A stretch of 64,000 nt of DNA from NCBI GenBank assembly GCA_016748015.1, contig JAAOMT010000571.1, forward strand, positions 428,875 through 492,874, in the 5' to 3' direction. A program made the position numbers and the translations under genes. The DNA is from Geosiphon pyriformis. Its lineage: Eukaryota > Glomeromycota > Glomeromycetes > Archaeosporales > Geosiphonaceae. The notes under the pieces are model-generated. The model made no database searches. It was given only the letters and a program-made list of their open reading frames with translations, and was not told the DNA's origin. Below, one piece after another: positions 51,271-61,945 of this stretch. Positions within the stretch are counted from its first letter, which is position 1. Every line of letters begins with the position of its first letter.

Positions 51271-51630
51271 TTTATGTATAATAACAATTTTCTATTACGG
51301 AATAAAATTATAAAGGAGTTTTAAAAATTCTTGATATGAAATTTTATTAAAAGTAATATAAACTGTTCAAATCTTGAATAATTAATAATATGTAATAATT
51401 GAAATCAAAATCATGATAAAACAAATCGTTTTTTTTTTTTTTTGAATAACGTGATAATATCTCAAGAAAAACTTGGATAAAAATTTAATTTTCCCATTTT
51501 TTAAAAGAAAATCAAAAATTACATCAACCAAATATAATATATAGTATCATAAAACACATTCAATCTAAGATCAGAAATAAGAAAATCAAAAGGGTTTTTA
51601 CATTTCTGAAAAATAAGCTCCTCCTCTTCA

Positions 51631-51894
51631 TTCCTTCCCTTCCTCTCTCCTCTCTTCCTATCTCCTCCCTTCCTCTCTCCTCTCTTCCTATCTCCTCCCT
51701 TCCTCTCTCCTCTCTTCCTATCTCCTCCCTTCCTCTCTCCTCTCTTCCTATCTCCTCCCTTCCTCTCTCCTTCTTTCCTATCTCCTCCCTTCCTCTCTCC
51801 TTCCTTCCTATCTCCTCCCTTCCTCTCTCCTTCCTTCCTATCTCCTCCCTTCCTCTCTCCTTCCTTCCTATCTCCTCCCTTCCTCTCTCCTCCG
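51631..51894. repeat. 30-bp minisatellite, about nine copies
   Basis: Exact 30-bp period of TCTCCTCCCTTCCTCTCTCC plus TCTCTTCCTA. The last ten bases vary in blocks: TCTCTTCCTA in four units, TTCTTTCCTA in one, then TTCCTTCCTA in three. The reverse strand stays open because the period is a multiple of three and would encode a Lys/Arg/Gly/Glu decapeptide repeat (51519-51899), but nothing else supports a gene. Confidence 0.9.
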
Positions 51895-51899
51895 ATCAA

Positions 51900-52419
51900 G
51901 ACTCAAACTTTTTTCTTATCAAAACAAAAGTAAAAAAAAGCCACATAAAACTTATCAAATTCATGCACTGATTCCAAAAATTCTTGGACTTTTACTCTAT
52001 TAAAGCCTTTTTTCAAAATTTGTAATCTGGAAACCAAAAAAAAGAATTAAAAGAGCCTATCAATCACGAAAAAATTCAATTCAAATATCCTAAGAGGAGA
52101 AAATATATATATGTATATATGTTTTTATCGTGCTCATTTAAAAAACATTTCCGTGAGATAAATTTCTTTATTCTCTTAAAGATATATTTCCTGATATTTT
52201 GATTAAAAATTAGAATCGATATAGTCGGAACCTGATTTATATGTAACAATTAACCGTGAGACTCGGCTGGTTTTAGAAAACATTACGAATACTCAATAAA
52301 AAGATAAAGATGATATATAACGTGTCAAAGTAGAATGATAAATTAACTTGACAAAAATTTTTATAGGATTTCTCTTTCACTTGGTTTGACAATGAAAAGT
52401 TTTGATGATTTTATTATTA

Positions 52420-52451
<32 letters not shown>

Positions 52452-53266
52452 TTTTTTTAATGATGAATATTTCGAAATTTTACATCATTTGTTTAATAAT
52501 AAAATCTCATGTTTTTTTGTTTTTTGTAAATATCGAAACCATTTTGACCTAAATATTGGCACGAGACCAACATTCCAATCCTAGCATGAAAATTAAATAA
52601 ATTTATCAAAAAATAATAAAAAAAATTTCAATTTTATTACTACTATATGTAATTCTAATGGTCACTGATTCAAAATAAAACCTAAATTCATGCAATATCA
52701 TTTCATGCAATAATCATTTCTTGCAATATCATTTAATGCATCACTTTTTCAAAGCCCACTTGCGTAATTTGACTGATGTGAACCGACACACCAAAAAAAA
52801 TAACGCCAAAAAAAATTGAGAGATAAAAACCGATTTAAATCAACGTTTAGATATTGTGTTTTGATGCATCTTTCATTTTTTTCTCTAGGGTTCCACCCAA
52901 TTTGTTTTGTCTCCTTGTCATTGAAATCTGAAGGAGAAACGACTAAAGCTACTGATAAATGTAAGTCCAATCGTTTATCAGATAATTATCCCCCCCCCTC
53001 CCTCCCTCCCTGTCCCTCCTCACCTTCAATAAATCTCTCGCTTTTTTTTGCAGAAATTTTATCTAACACTCATACAATTTTCTTTCCTTTACCTTACTTT
53101 ACCTTACCTCATGTTTTTTCAAGTTTTATAAATTTTTAATTCTTTATAACAGTCTCATTCAATTTACAATCGCAAGCTTTTTTCTACGCCATACTATTTC
53201 TGCTGTAAATCAGACAACTAGGAAAACGCGTCATATTCGTTTTTGTTTTCTTTAGCAAGTTGGATC
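51900..53266. other. Region upstream of the homeodomain gene
   Basis: AT-rich with (ATT)n near 52411-52448 and a small tandem repeat (TGCAATATCATTT unit) at 52690-52741. A strong donor GTAAGT at 52961 and an acceptor ending at about 53254 suggest a leader intron for the homeodomain gene. A homopolymeric C/CCT tract lies near 52990-53020. The exact transcription start is not visible. Confidence 0.5.
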
Positions 53267-55299
53267 ATGATTGATACGAGAAATCAAACACAACCTCCGG
53301 TTCATTATGCTAACAATTCTGATGATCAGCAAAATAGTTTTCGTCAACAGACTGTTGAACAACCAGGAGGTTTAGTCGAGTTTGAGGATGAAGAATATTT
53401 GGATATAGATGATACGGGTTCTTGTACCTCTCCCTCGCAAACCCATAATGATCTACATTTCTCTGGGCAATATTCTTTCAATGAATCAGCTTACTATCGT
53501 CAAGTTAAAAGAAGACGACGATTGAATGAAGAGGAAACAAAAGTTTTAATGGACGTGTTCAAATCAAACACTAAACCTGATCCGAATGCCCGTACACAAT
53601 TGGCTCAAAGACTGAACATGTCCTCACGAGCCATTCAAGTTTGGTTTCAGAATCGACGTGCTAAAGTTAAACGAAATGCAAATGATACAAAGAATGCCCT
53701 CACTAAGCCTAACGGACCAAGAAAGTTGACCTTAATTACTGGCTATGTCGAACAAGAAGAAGATCAAAAAAGTACTATATTTTTGACTTCACCAACCACG
53801 TCAAATGTTTCATGTCCCGCTTCTTCATTTCCTGATTCTTTGGGACAATCGGCTCTTTGTCGTTCTTCCGCCACATCTTCACCAACTGGTTCAGGTTCAT
53901 CAATTTCTAACGCGGTATTTTCATTGAATTTGGACAATAATGAAGTGCCCGGTAATGTATCTGAAATGCAAAGGATGCTCAATTGTCTCCCTAACGACAG
54001 CCACAACCCTATTGCAGCGGTGAAACGAAATGAGGCCTTTCAAACTCTTAATCATCCTATGGACGGTTATCAAGTTAACAGATATCCCCCTTCCAATATG
54101 ATCCCAAGTAATATCAATGATGCCTTGATCATCGCTGCAAACGATATTCAGGATACCAAGTTACCTTCATCACAAACTTCCTATTACCCGGAACAACAGC
54201 ATAATAACTCTATGATTGATAATCGAAATCGAATACCCGGTTTTAATTCTCGCGTGATTGATAATGGGCAAAGTAAATTTTCATCAAAGAGTAATAAACT
54301 TTTTTTTATAAATTCCAACAACAAATGAAGCTAAAATAGTCTTTTTTTTATCCTCAAGTTATGAGCCAAAATGGATTCATTTATCAACCACCGTACTTAT
54401 CTCCATCACACGAAACTTCAAAATACTTTTCAGTGGAATTGGATGATCACGGCTTAAGTTCCGTCAATAATAATACGACTGATAACCTTTATCATCATTC
54501 TTCCTTTAACTTTTCTACGTCCTCCCCCGGATCGAACACGGATCTCCCGGCCAGTAATGGTCTAAAACCAGCATCCGAGGATTGCAAAAATACATGTGAT
54601 ATCTATAGTCAACATAATTCCGATACTATAATGGAGGGTAAATTTGATTCTGAAAAGTCTCAATTTCCTTCATCTTCAGGATTCTCTATTACCACACCCG
54701 TTTCTTGGCCATTGAATGATTCAAACGTTGATCACGAAGCATCTTTGTCAACTAATAATTTCGCTTTTCTCGATCAAATGCATCTTCATCACGAAATCAA
54801 AGATCAAAAACTTACCACAAATACTTTTGTTGATTACACAGATCAATTAAGACAGAACCAAAATCAGCTCAATGATACTGAAGTACTTTTATCGTCTGAG
54901 CTGCCAATTATTCAGTACCATCCTCAAGTTTCTTGGTCTTCAATTGATCCACAATTTGAACAAAATTATCAAGGAAAACATCGAACAGAGCCTGATTTCG
55001 GAATTAATTTCCGCAATCATCGTAATACGAGCAAATTTATCACGAATACTCTAAATTTATCATCCAATTCATCGAAAGTTTCGCAAACAACAGACGAGCA
55101 AGAAAATCAAAATGACGAAAATTCATCTAATAGCAGGACACCTCTCAATCGTAATATCCCAAATAATATCGTCTTTAATACACAAACTTATACCTCCTGC
55201 GATAAAATTTCACCTTTGAAAGATCAGGATTTCAATCAAGATGAGGAGGAGGCGGAGGCGGAGGAGGAGGAGGAGGAAGAGGAAGAGGAAGAAGAATAA
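53267..55299 (+). CDS. Homeodomain transcription factor
   Basis: Sequence-specific DNA-binding protein of the nucleus. Two coding exons, 53267-54290 and 54359-55299, predict 654 aa. The 68-bp intron (GTAATA...CTCAAG) joins the two frames; without it the first frame stops at 54328. The homeodomain spans about residues 80-138: KRRRRLNEEETKVLMDVFKS, then NARTQLAQRLNMSSRAIQVW and FQNRRAKVKR. It has the 60-residue, non-TALE spacing. The rest is Ser/Asn/Gln-rich and probably disordered, ending in a run of about twenty acidic residues from a GAG/GAA repeat. The start is uncertain: the frame is open upstream to a splice acceptor at 53254, and an exon ending at the 52961 donor would join in frame, adding an N-terminus. 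I cannot tell whether it is an HD2-type mating factor or a general regulator such as Pho2/Yox1. Confidence 0.88.
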
Positions 55300-56718
55300 G
55301 AAGAAGATTGTCGGGAATATGCTTAGAATCTCTCCACAATCCCTCGATCCAAATCCTCTCACGAATATCAGGGCGAAAGGGATCCTGAAAAGGATGGATG
55401 GGTTTAAAGGAGATTTATATCGATTTTACTCCTTCATATTCTTTATATCCATTCTTTTTGTTATAAATATTTTTTTTCCTTCAAGCTCCTCCTGTACATC
55501 ATTAACTTGCCATATTAGAAGTGTAAAAATTTAGAAAAACAACATTTTAGAAGATTATTGTGCAAATCAGATTGAAGGCTCTTCTCTTTCACTTGTGCTT
55601 AGTCAAGTTTTAATCTATTCATCTTGGTTAGTTTTTTTAATTGGCCAAATAGCGTATTATCAAGAAAATTCGTTTGTAGCGGTCAAAGGTCGGTCTTTCT
55701 GAATGTTATCATCTGGGCACGTAATTAAGGTTTTTACCTTATTTTTTTCAAACTTCTTTATTCATAAAATAGGCACAAAATTTGCTAGAATCACAATTGT
55801 ATAAAAGTTGCTTCTTATCGAAATTTCATGATTGTATTATTGTTCAAAAATATTTTTTCTGATACGTTTTAACAAAATTAGTAAAGGAAAAAAAGATGCT
55901 TTAATTATAAAAGAAGACGCATGTATAAAATTTATAATTGTTTAATATTACTTTCACGGGGCATCATTAACTGACTGAATGAATGATCGATTATTCTTAA
56001 AGAATAATGAATGTGACAAATATATATATATATACAAATTTTATCGAATATTGAATCTGCAAAAAAGGGTGTCTAAAATCCAATGAAGGAATAATGAGAT
56101 TTTATTAAATCTTGAAAATGAATCATATCAGAAATATTAATTCTTGAAGAGCAAAAAGGCAATAATATATGATTCTTTTCAATCAACTTGGTGAAGCAGA
56201 AATTTCGGTTTCTCCCATTTTACAGCTTTTTTTAATCATGATAAAAATAAACTTTTTTAGTTGTTGTTCCCCATTACTTTCTGATGAAATTTAAAAAATA
56301 AAAAAATTTATTTCAAAAAAAAAAAATTTTCTTGAAAATTTTTAAAATGGAGAACCCATTTTTTTTTAATGATTTATCATCCTTTTTTTTTTCTTTAGTT
56401 TGAGAAAAATTGTAATTCTTACCTTTTCAAATATATTTTAAAAAGATGGAATCAATCAAAAGTTCTAAAAAAAAAAAAATATATATATATTTTGAATTTT
56501 ACCCATTGAAAAATATATCATTTTATTATTTTTTTTCATTTTTACTCCATTCAATTTTTATAAGCTATATAAAAAACTTGAAATTTTTGTTTCATTGTAA
56601 ATTAAATCTTGGGATTTAATGAAACTTTAAAGAATATATTAATATCAATTCTAAAATTAAAAAAAAAGCCAAGAAAAGCAAGACTAACGTTCAATCAAAA
56701 AAATTATTATAATTAGAT
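55300..56718. other. Intergenic region between convergent genes
   Basis: AT-rich 3' flanks of the homeodomain gene and the minus-strand 255-aa gene. The 97-codon plus frame at 55241-55534 is an out-of-frame reading of the GAG repeat followed by hydrophobic residues and is rejected. (TA)n runs at about 56020-56034 and 56480-56490. Confidence 0.5.
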
Positions 56719-57486
56719 TCAAAATGGATTCTCCCCAAAAGATTTTCGAACCGAGAGTCTCTTATGAACCGATGATGGTAATGACGATTGGGAAGTCGCA
56801 ATTGTTGAAGTATTCTTTTCATTATCAAATTTTTTTCGATTCACTAATGATCTCTTTGTTCTTGAACCTGCCTTTCCATTGCTAATCATTTCACTTTTTT
56901 TCTCTACATCATTAAAATCCCTTACTTGCTTCACTTCAAAATTTCTTGTCGTCACAGCCTGATTGATCCCATCAACTGATTTTTTTCTCGCAACAGGGTA
57001 CTTTCTTTCTTTATTATTACTACTACTAATACTACTACTACTACTACTATTACTAAATGTATCATTAACTTCTTTATCTGTCAAAGAAACCTTTTCACCA
57101 TTCTTATCTCTATCATGTTTACCTCCATTGTGATTATCGTTGTTTTCTTCACTATCCGTATCAGAAGTACAGTCCAATCGAAAAATCACTTGTCTTCGAT
57201 CAATTTTATCCACCACTCTGTATTGACTGTTAACGCCAGGATCTTGCAAGAAAATGAATCCTTGTTCATCAAAAATCTCGATTAACGTTTCGATCCAAAC
57301 TGCAAAATGGGATGCGCATTGAACTGGATCGTCTGCGTTGCGAATTTCAAGGACACGTTGATCAATTATATCACGAACAGCTTTGATTGGTCTTAAGATT
57401 CGGATTGGAGAATTTGTTGTTGTTGTTGTTGTTGTTGGGGTGGTATGGTTATTTGATGTATGAAGGGGGTTTGAAGAGTTGAACAT
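56719..57486 (-). CDS. Hypothetical protein, 255 aa
   Basis: A single frame from ATG 57486 to the stop at 56719. An N-terminal Asn/Thr-rich stretch (a run of eight or so Thr from ACA repeats) is followed by a compact, hydrophobic segment of about 75 residues (IKAVRDIIDQRVLEIRNADD, FAVWIETLIEIFDEQGFIFL, QYRVVDKIDRRQVIFRLD). That segment could fold, perhaps as a small helical-then-beta domain. The remainder is Ser/Lys/Asn-rich and probably disordered, with basic patches that could be nuclear localisation signals (GSRTKRSLVNRKK). No family recognised. The ordered segment has normal hydrophobic periodicity, which favours a real gene over chance. It diverges from ATG4, about 970 bp away. Confidence 0.65.
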   Translation of the reverse strand: MFNSSNPLHTSNNHTTPTTTTTTTNSPIRILRPIKAVRDIIDQRVLEIRNADDPVQCASHFAVWIETLIEIFDEQGFIFLQDPGVNSQYRVVDKIDRRQVIFRLDCTSDTDSEENNDNHNGGKHDRDKNGEKVSLTDKEVNDTFSNSSSSSSISSSNNKERKYPVARKKSVDGINQAVTTRNFEVKQVRDFNDVEKKSEMISNGKAGSRTKRSLVNRKKFDNEKNTSTIATSQSSLPSSVHKRLSVRKSFGENPF

Positions 57487-58458
57487 TTTTTCGAGCTAAT
57501 GAAAGGGCAAGGAAATAATAAGAGGAATATTAAAGAAACAATTTAAAAGGTATGATATTAAAAATACTAGAGTAAATTTTGATGATTTGAAAATTCTCAT
57601 CAAAGCTTGATTTATGATAAATGGTGTACTTATTCATTTCAAAGGTTGATTAAACAAACACCTGGTTCATGAAAATAAAGTTATTGATGATATTTTCGAT
57701 ACTGTTTAAACATGATTTAATCTTTTTTATAAGTTAAAACCAATTAACGATAATGAAGATTGTAACAGAAAAGAAAACATTGGGAAGCAATGGAAAATTT
57801 TTTGAATTTTCATGTAAAAATGTAATAAATTATTTATTTTCATAATATATAATAATTAAGACAATATGTTCTAGAAATATTTAATATTTAATGTATATAT
57901 ATATAAATATATATAAATATATACAAATATATATATTTAATATTAATAAAAGAATTTAATTTATCAAAGATAAATCTTTTTTTTTATAAAAAATAATATT
58001 TTAAATTATATTTAAAAAAAACCTCTCCCCCCGATATCGACTGTAACAACTTTTTATATAAATAACCAAAAAGACTAATTTCCCTAAAGTAGTTTTTTAA
58101 TTTATTTTTTAAATTTTTGTTAATTTTAAGAATAATTTTAATATCTTGAAAAATTAAAAAAAAAATTAAAATTAAAATTAAAATTAAAATTAAAAAAAAA
58201 GATTAACCATATTTGTAATTAAGAAAATTAAACATTTTAATTTAAATAAAAAAGAATAATTGGGGGAATTTTTTTGTAATCTTTTGGTTTTGATATCTCA
58301 TATGTAATCCAATGTATGCTCACATAATAACTCACCCTGTCTATCAATCGAAATTATATATAATACTTCTTAGAATGGTGATAAATCCACAAGTTATTTA
58401 GGCACAGATAATTTTTCCAGACTTCCCTCCCATTTTTTAAATTCTTCTAATAAAAATA
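57487..58458. other. Divergent intergenic region upstream of ATG4
   Basis: About 970 bp, AT-rich, shared upstream DNA of the 255-aa gene (minus) and ATG4 (plus). Contains TATAAA-type repeats near 57893-57935 and an (AAAATT)n run near 58160-58195. No regulatory motif can be assigned. Confidence 0.5.
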
Positions 58459-60720
58459 ATGAACGCCATAATAGAACAAAACCCTTCAAATACTGAGAAT
58501 TTTGTTTTAAATCTCGATTCAAGACCCACTAGCGATAATAATAACAACACCAACAACAATAAGGTCAATCACAATGAATTAAAGTGTAGAAACTATGAGA
58601 AAGCTGTTCAAGATCCTTTTGAGGGTTCACCTAATCTCAATAGAAATGAAGGTGCAGAACTTAAAAATTTACCAAATAAAGTTCCCAATATTATTGAAGC
58701 TTCAGAAGAGAAAGATATACAAGACGTCTCGCTAAAAACACAAAAACTCGGTCGAAAAAAATCACCAATTAATGGGAGTGCAGAACTCTCGTTACGTGAA
58801 AGTTTAGGATCATCAGATATGACGAAACGTTTATCTAGTTGGTTCACCTCTTTTTGGGTCCCACCACACGTTCAAGAGAGCGGTGTTCCCGCTGAAGATG
58901 ATGATCCTGATTTTGTGAGATTTAAAAAAGGACTTTTTGAAAGTTTCGAACCTCCTAAAGCTGAATCAAACAGCCATCCTGTAATAGATCAGAGTATTTG
59001 GCTTATGGGTGTAAGATATGAAGTGGCCGGGAGGGCATCTAGTGAATCAAGTCGTTCATTTTACGATCCAGCCACATATTACTTTTCACCCCCAGGTTCT
59101 TTTCCACATCTTCCGGGACAACAACAACAATTGAATTTTGCTTCATATCCGACAGAATTTTATGATGATTTCACTTCAAGGATATGGTGTACCTATAGAC
59201 ATAATTATGCCCCGATACGGCCAACAAATTTCACAAGTGATGCTGGGTGGGGATGTATGTTAAGAACTGGACAATCTCTTTTAGCAAATGCTTTGATAGT
59301 GCAATTCTTGGGCAGAGGTTTGCTTTATGGCATGGTTTTAAAGTTAGCCGTACATTATAATTCTATCTTTGTATTTTCTTTTAACTTATCATCAATCGCT
59401 GCTTCAACTCAGAATGGCGAAGAGTTCGAAAGGGAGATGACACTTGGGGACCTTATGTCCAGGTCATATATTCGATTATTTGGATTATTTGGATTTTTCC
59501 TAAAACCAACCCTCTTCCATTAAACTAGTTTTCTTTTTTTCCTAAATAAAGATATTGACCTGGTTTCTCGATGATATGTCGTCTTTATGTCCTTTTTCTG
59601 TGCACCGCATCGCACTTTTGGGAAAGCAACTTGGCAAAAATATTGGAGAATGGTTTGGCCCTTCTACAGCTTCCCAAGCTATAAAGTGAGTTATTTACAC
59701 AACACCATATATTCTCAATACGTAAGCTGACAATCAATTTCTTCCCTGATATTACTTCTTTTTTTTTTTTTTTTTTTCAAGGGCTCTTGTGCAAAATTTT
59801 CCCACGGCACAATTGAGCGTACATGTGACAACCGATGCTGTAATATATAAAAAAGAAGTATACAAAGCAGCCCAGGATAATCAGAATCATCAAGAATTTC
59901 AGTCTGTACTTATCCTGGTAGCCATTCGTCTTGGGACTAATAAATTGAATCCTCTATATTACGATGCGCTTAAGGCATACTTTGGATTTCCCGAGAGCGT
60001 TGGAATAGCAGGGTGAATGGTTAATACAACTGCTGAGATTTTGTTCGTCATAATCAATTCTGATAAATTTTACATTCTTTAGTGGAAAGCCGTCATCATC
60101 ATATTACTTTATCGGAACTCAAGGTATTTATCTCAGAGTTTGCGGTTTATTTCTTTTAGACATTAACCATTGTTAATTTAGCTTTATATTAGGTGAGGAT
60201 TTGTTTTACCTTGATCCACACCATTCAAGACCCATCATTGAATTGAAGGAAATCGATGAATTTACTGATGAAGTATGTGTTTATTCTCTATTTTTACCAC
60301 TTAAATTCGAGAAAATTTAAATAAAGAATCAATCATAGGAATTGGCAACCTTTCACTGTGATACATTACGGAAAATTCATATATCTCAACTTGACCCTTC
60401 TATGCTTCTCGGCTTTTATTGTCGGACAGCCGCAGAGTTCGAGGCATTTTGTATGAGAGTGGAAGAGGTATGTAAATTTTCTCTGTGTCCCTAATTTTCT
60501 ATTTGGCAGTATTATACCCATTTGTGGCCTTGCATTTTTCAAACAGGTTGGGAAAAGCCATAAATCTGTATTCACAATCGCGGATGAGGAACCAGTCTAT
60601 CGTGAGGAGGATCTTGATGTGGTGGTCATATCTTCTGATGATGATGATGATGATGGGAACAAAGAAATAGCAAATCTGAAACCATTTGTTGAGACGGAAA
60701 ATGAAAATGATGACTTCTAG
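58459..60720 (+). CDS. ATG4: Cysteine protease ATG4 (autophagy)
   Basis: ATG4 cleaves the C-terminus of ATG8 before lipidation and later delipidates it, in the cytoplasm. Eight exons: 58459-59317, 59413-59462, 59552-59685, 59782-60012, 60083-60123, 60193-60272, 60339-60467, 60547-60720, predicting 565 aa. The catalytic Cys is residue 266 in [20 protein letters not shown]. The Asp/His pair is in DPHHSRP (exon 6). Other family landmarks: [82 protein letters not shown], and [20 protein letters not shown]. An Asn-rich N-terminal extension of about 150 residues and a C-terminal Asp-rich tail make it longer than the average fungal ATG4. All catalytic residues are present. The exon joining residues 286 and 304 (59413-59462) is only 50 bp. 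Confidence 0.96.
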
Positions 60721-61945
60721 GCAACATATAAGATACTAGGCCACAATCCAAATGTTTAGACCTAAATATCATTTTTCGTCCCAAATGTTTGCTGATTTCG
60801 CCTACATCATTTGTTCCTTGATTTTTCAATCGTCGCCACTATACATCTTGGTCTTTCACTTCGAGCCCTTCGAAGGCAGATTATGGATTCAATCAAACCA
60901 TTGATTCAATCGCAGCGAACCTGGGCCGAAAACATCTAACCAATGTTGTGAATAAGCTGGTTCATGTGAACCTTCTTTTGACTTCCTCCAAGATTATCTA
61001 CGATCCTAATGTCAATAAGTTCAATATTACTCGCTTGATAGTCTTTTGTTTTTTACACCTAGATCGTGATATTGTAATTCAAAAATTTTATGTTTCCCAA
61101 CACATTTTTTTGGTCTAATATTTTTCTGTACATTTACAATTATATTATTCTTATTATTATTACTATTTTTTTTCTTTATATACCTCTAGAGAAAAAACTG
61201 GAGGTTTGTAGTACATATTGATTAAAAAAATCTGGACACTTGAAACTTTGAGTAAATCTTGAAGCTATTCATATTTTTCGGCTATAGGATTTAACAAATT
61301 AATATATAAAGTGTGATTTAAATATACCATTTGTCCAAGCTCTCGAAAATCTGGGATTATTACGTGAAATCCTTTCTTGGCCAAGTAAAAATAAATTAAA
61401 AAAGTAAAATTATAGTTACTTTTGTAATTGTTACTATTGCTATGAATTTAAATACAGTTAAAAATTTCATATTTTGTTTTAATATTGCATGTTTCTTTTA
61501 TTTTTATTTGTATTAAAGCTATTGTAAATATATAAATTCCACAAAACAATTTTACGTTCAGAATATTTCCAAAACTATAATTTTATTATTATTATTATTT
61601 TTTTGATTGAGTGACATTCAAAATAAATATTAAATATTGTTAATATAAGAACAATGATCTTTTTATTTACTGTATTTATAAATTTATTATAATATTTATA
61701 TATAAATTAAATTTTGTTACTTTGTTTATAAACTATTTTTTGTTATATGTAATAATAATAATAAACTTATTTTTTAAAAATTTATAATTAATTTAAATTA
61801 ATATTTATAAATTAGTAAAAAGACTTCTTTCTTTTCTATATCTTAAATTCCTCAAAGAGCAAAATTTTAAAAAAAAAGTTTTTTTATTTTTTTTTGTCAT
61901 TTTCTTGCAAACATTTCTCAAACAAATAATCACTTTATAGTAAAT
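60721..61945. other. Intergenic region downstream of ATG4
   Basis: The first 300 bp (60721-61030) are of mixed composition and probably hold the ATG4 3' UTR; no frame there gives a recognisable protein. The remainder to about 61900 is AT-rich with (ATT)n runs. Confidence 0.45.

Noticed and set aside
51519-51899. 126-codon Lys/Arg/Gly repeat ORF
   Set aside because: Open only because the 30-bp minisatellite period is divisible by three.
47880-52450. CRISPR-like regular repeats
   Set aside because: Simple sequence and minisatellite arrays without unique spacers; the window is eukaryotic.
55241-55534. 97-codon Arg-run ORF with hydrophobic C-terminus
   Set aside because: Out-of-frame reading of the homeodomain gene's GAG repeat into its 3' UTR.
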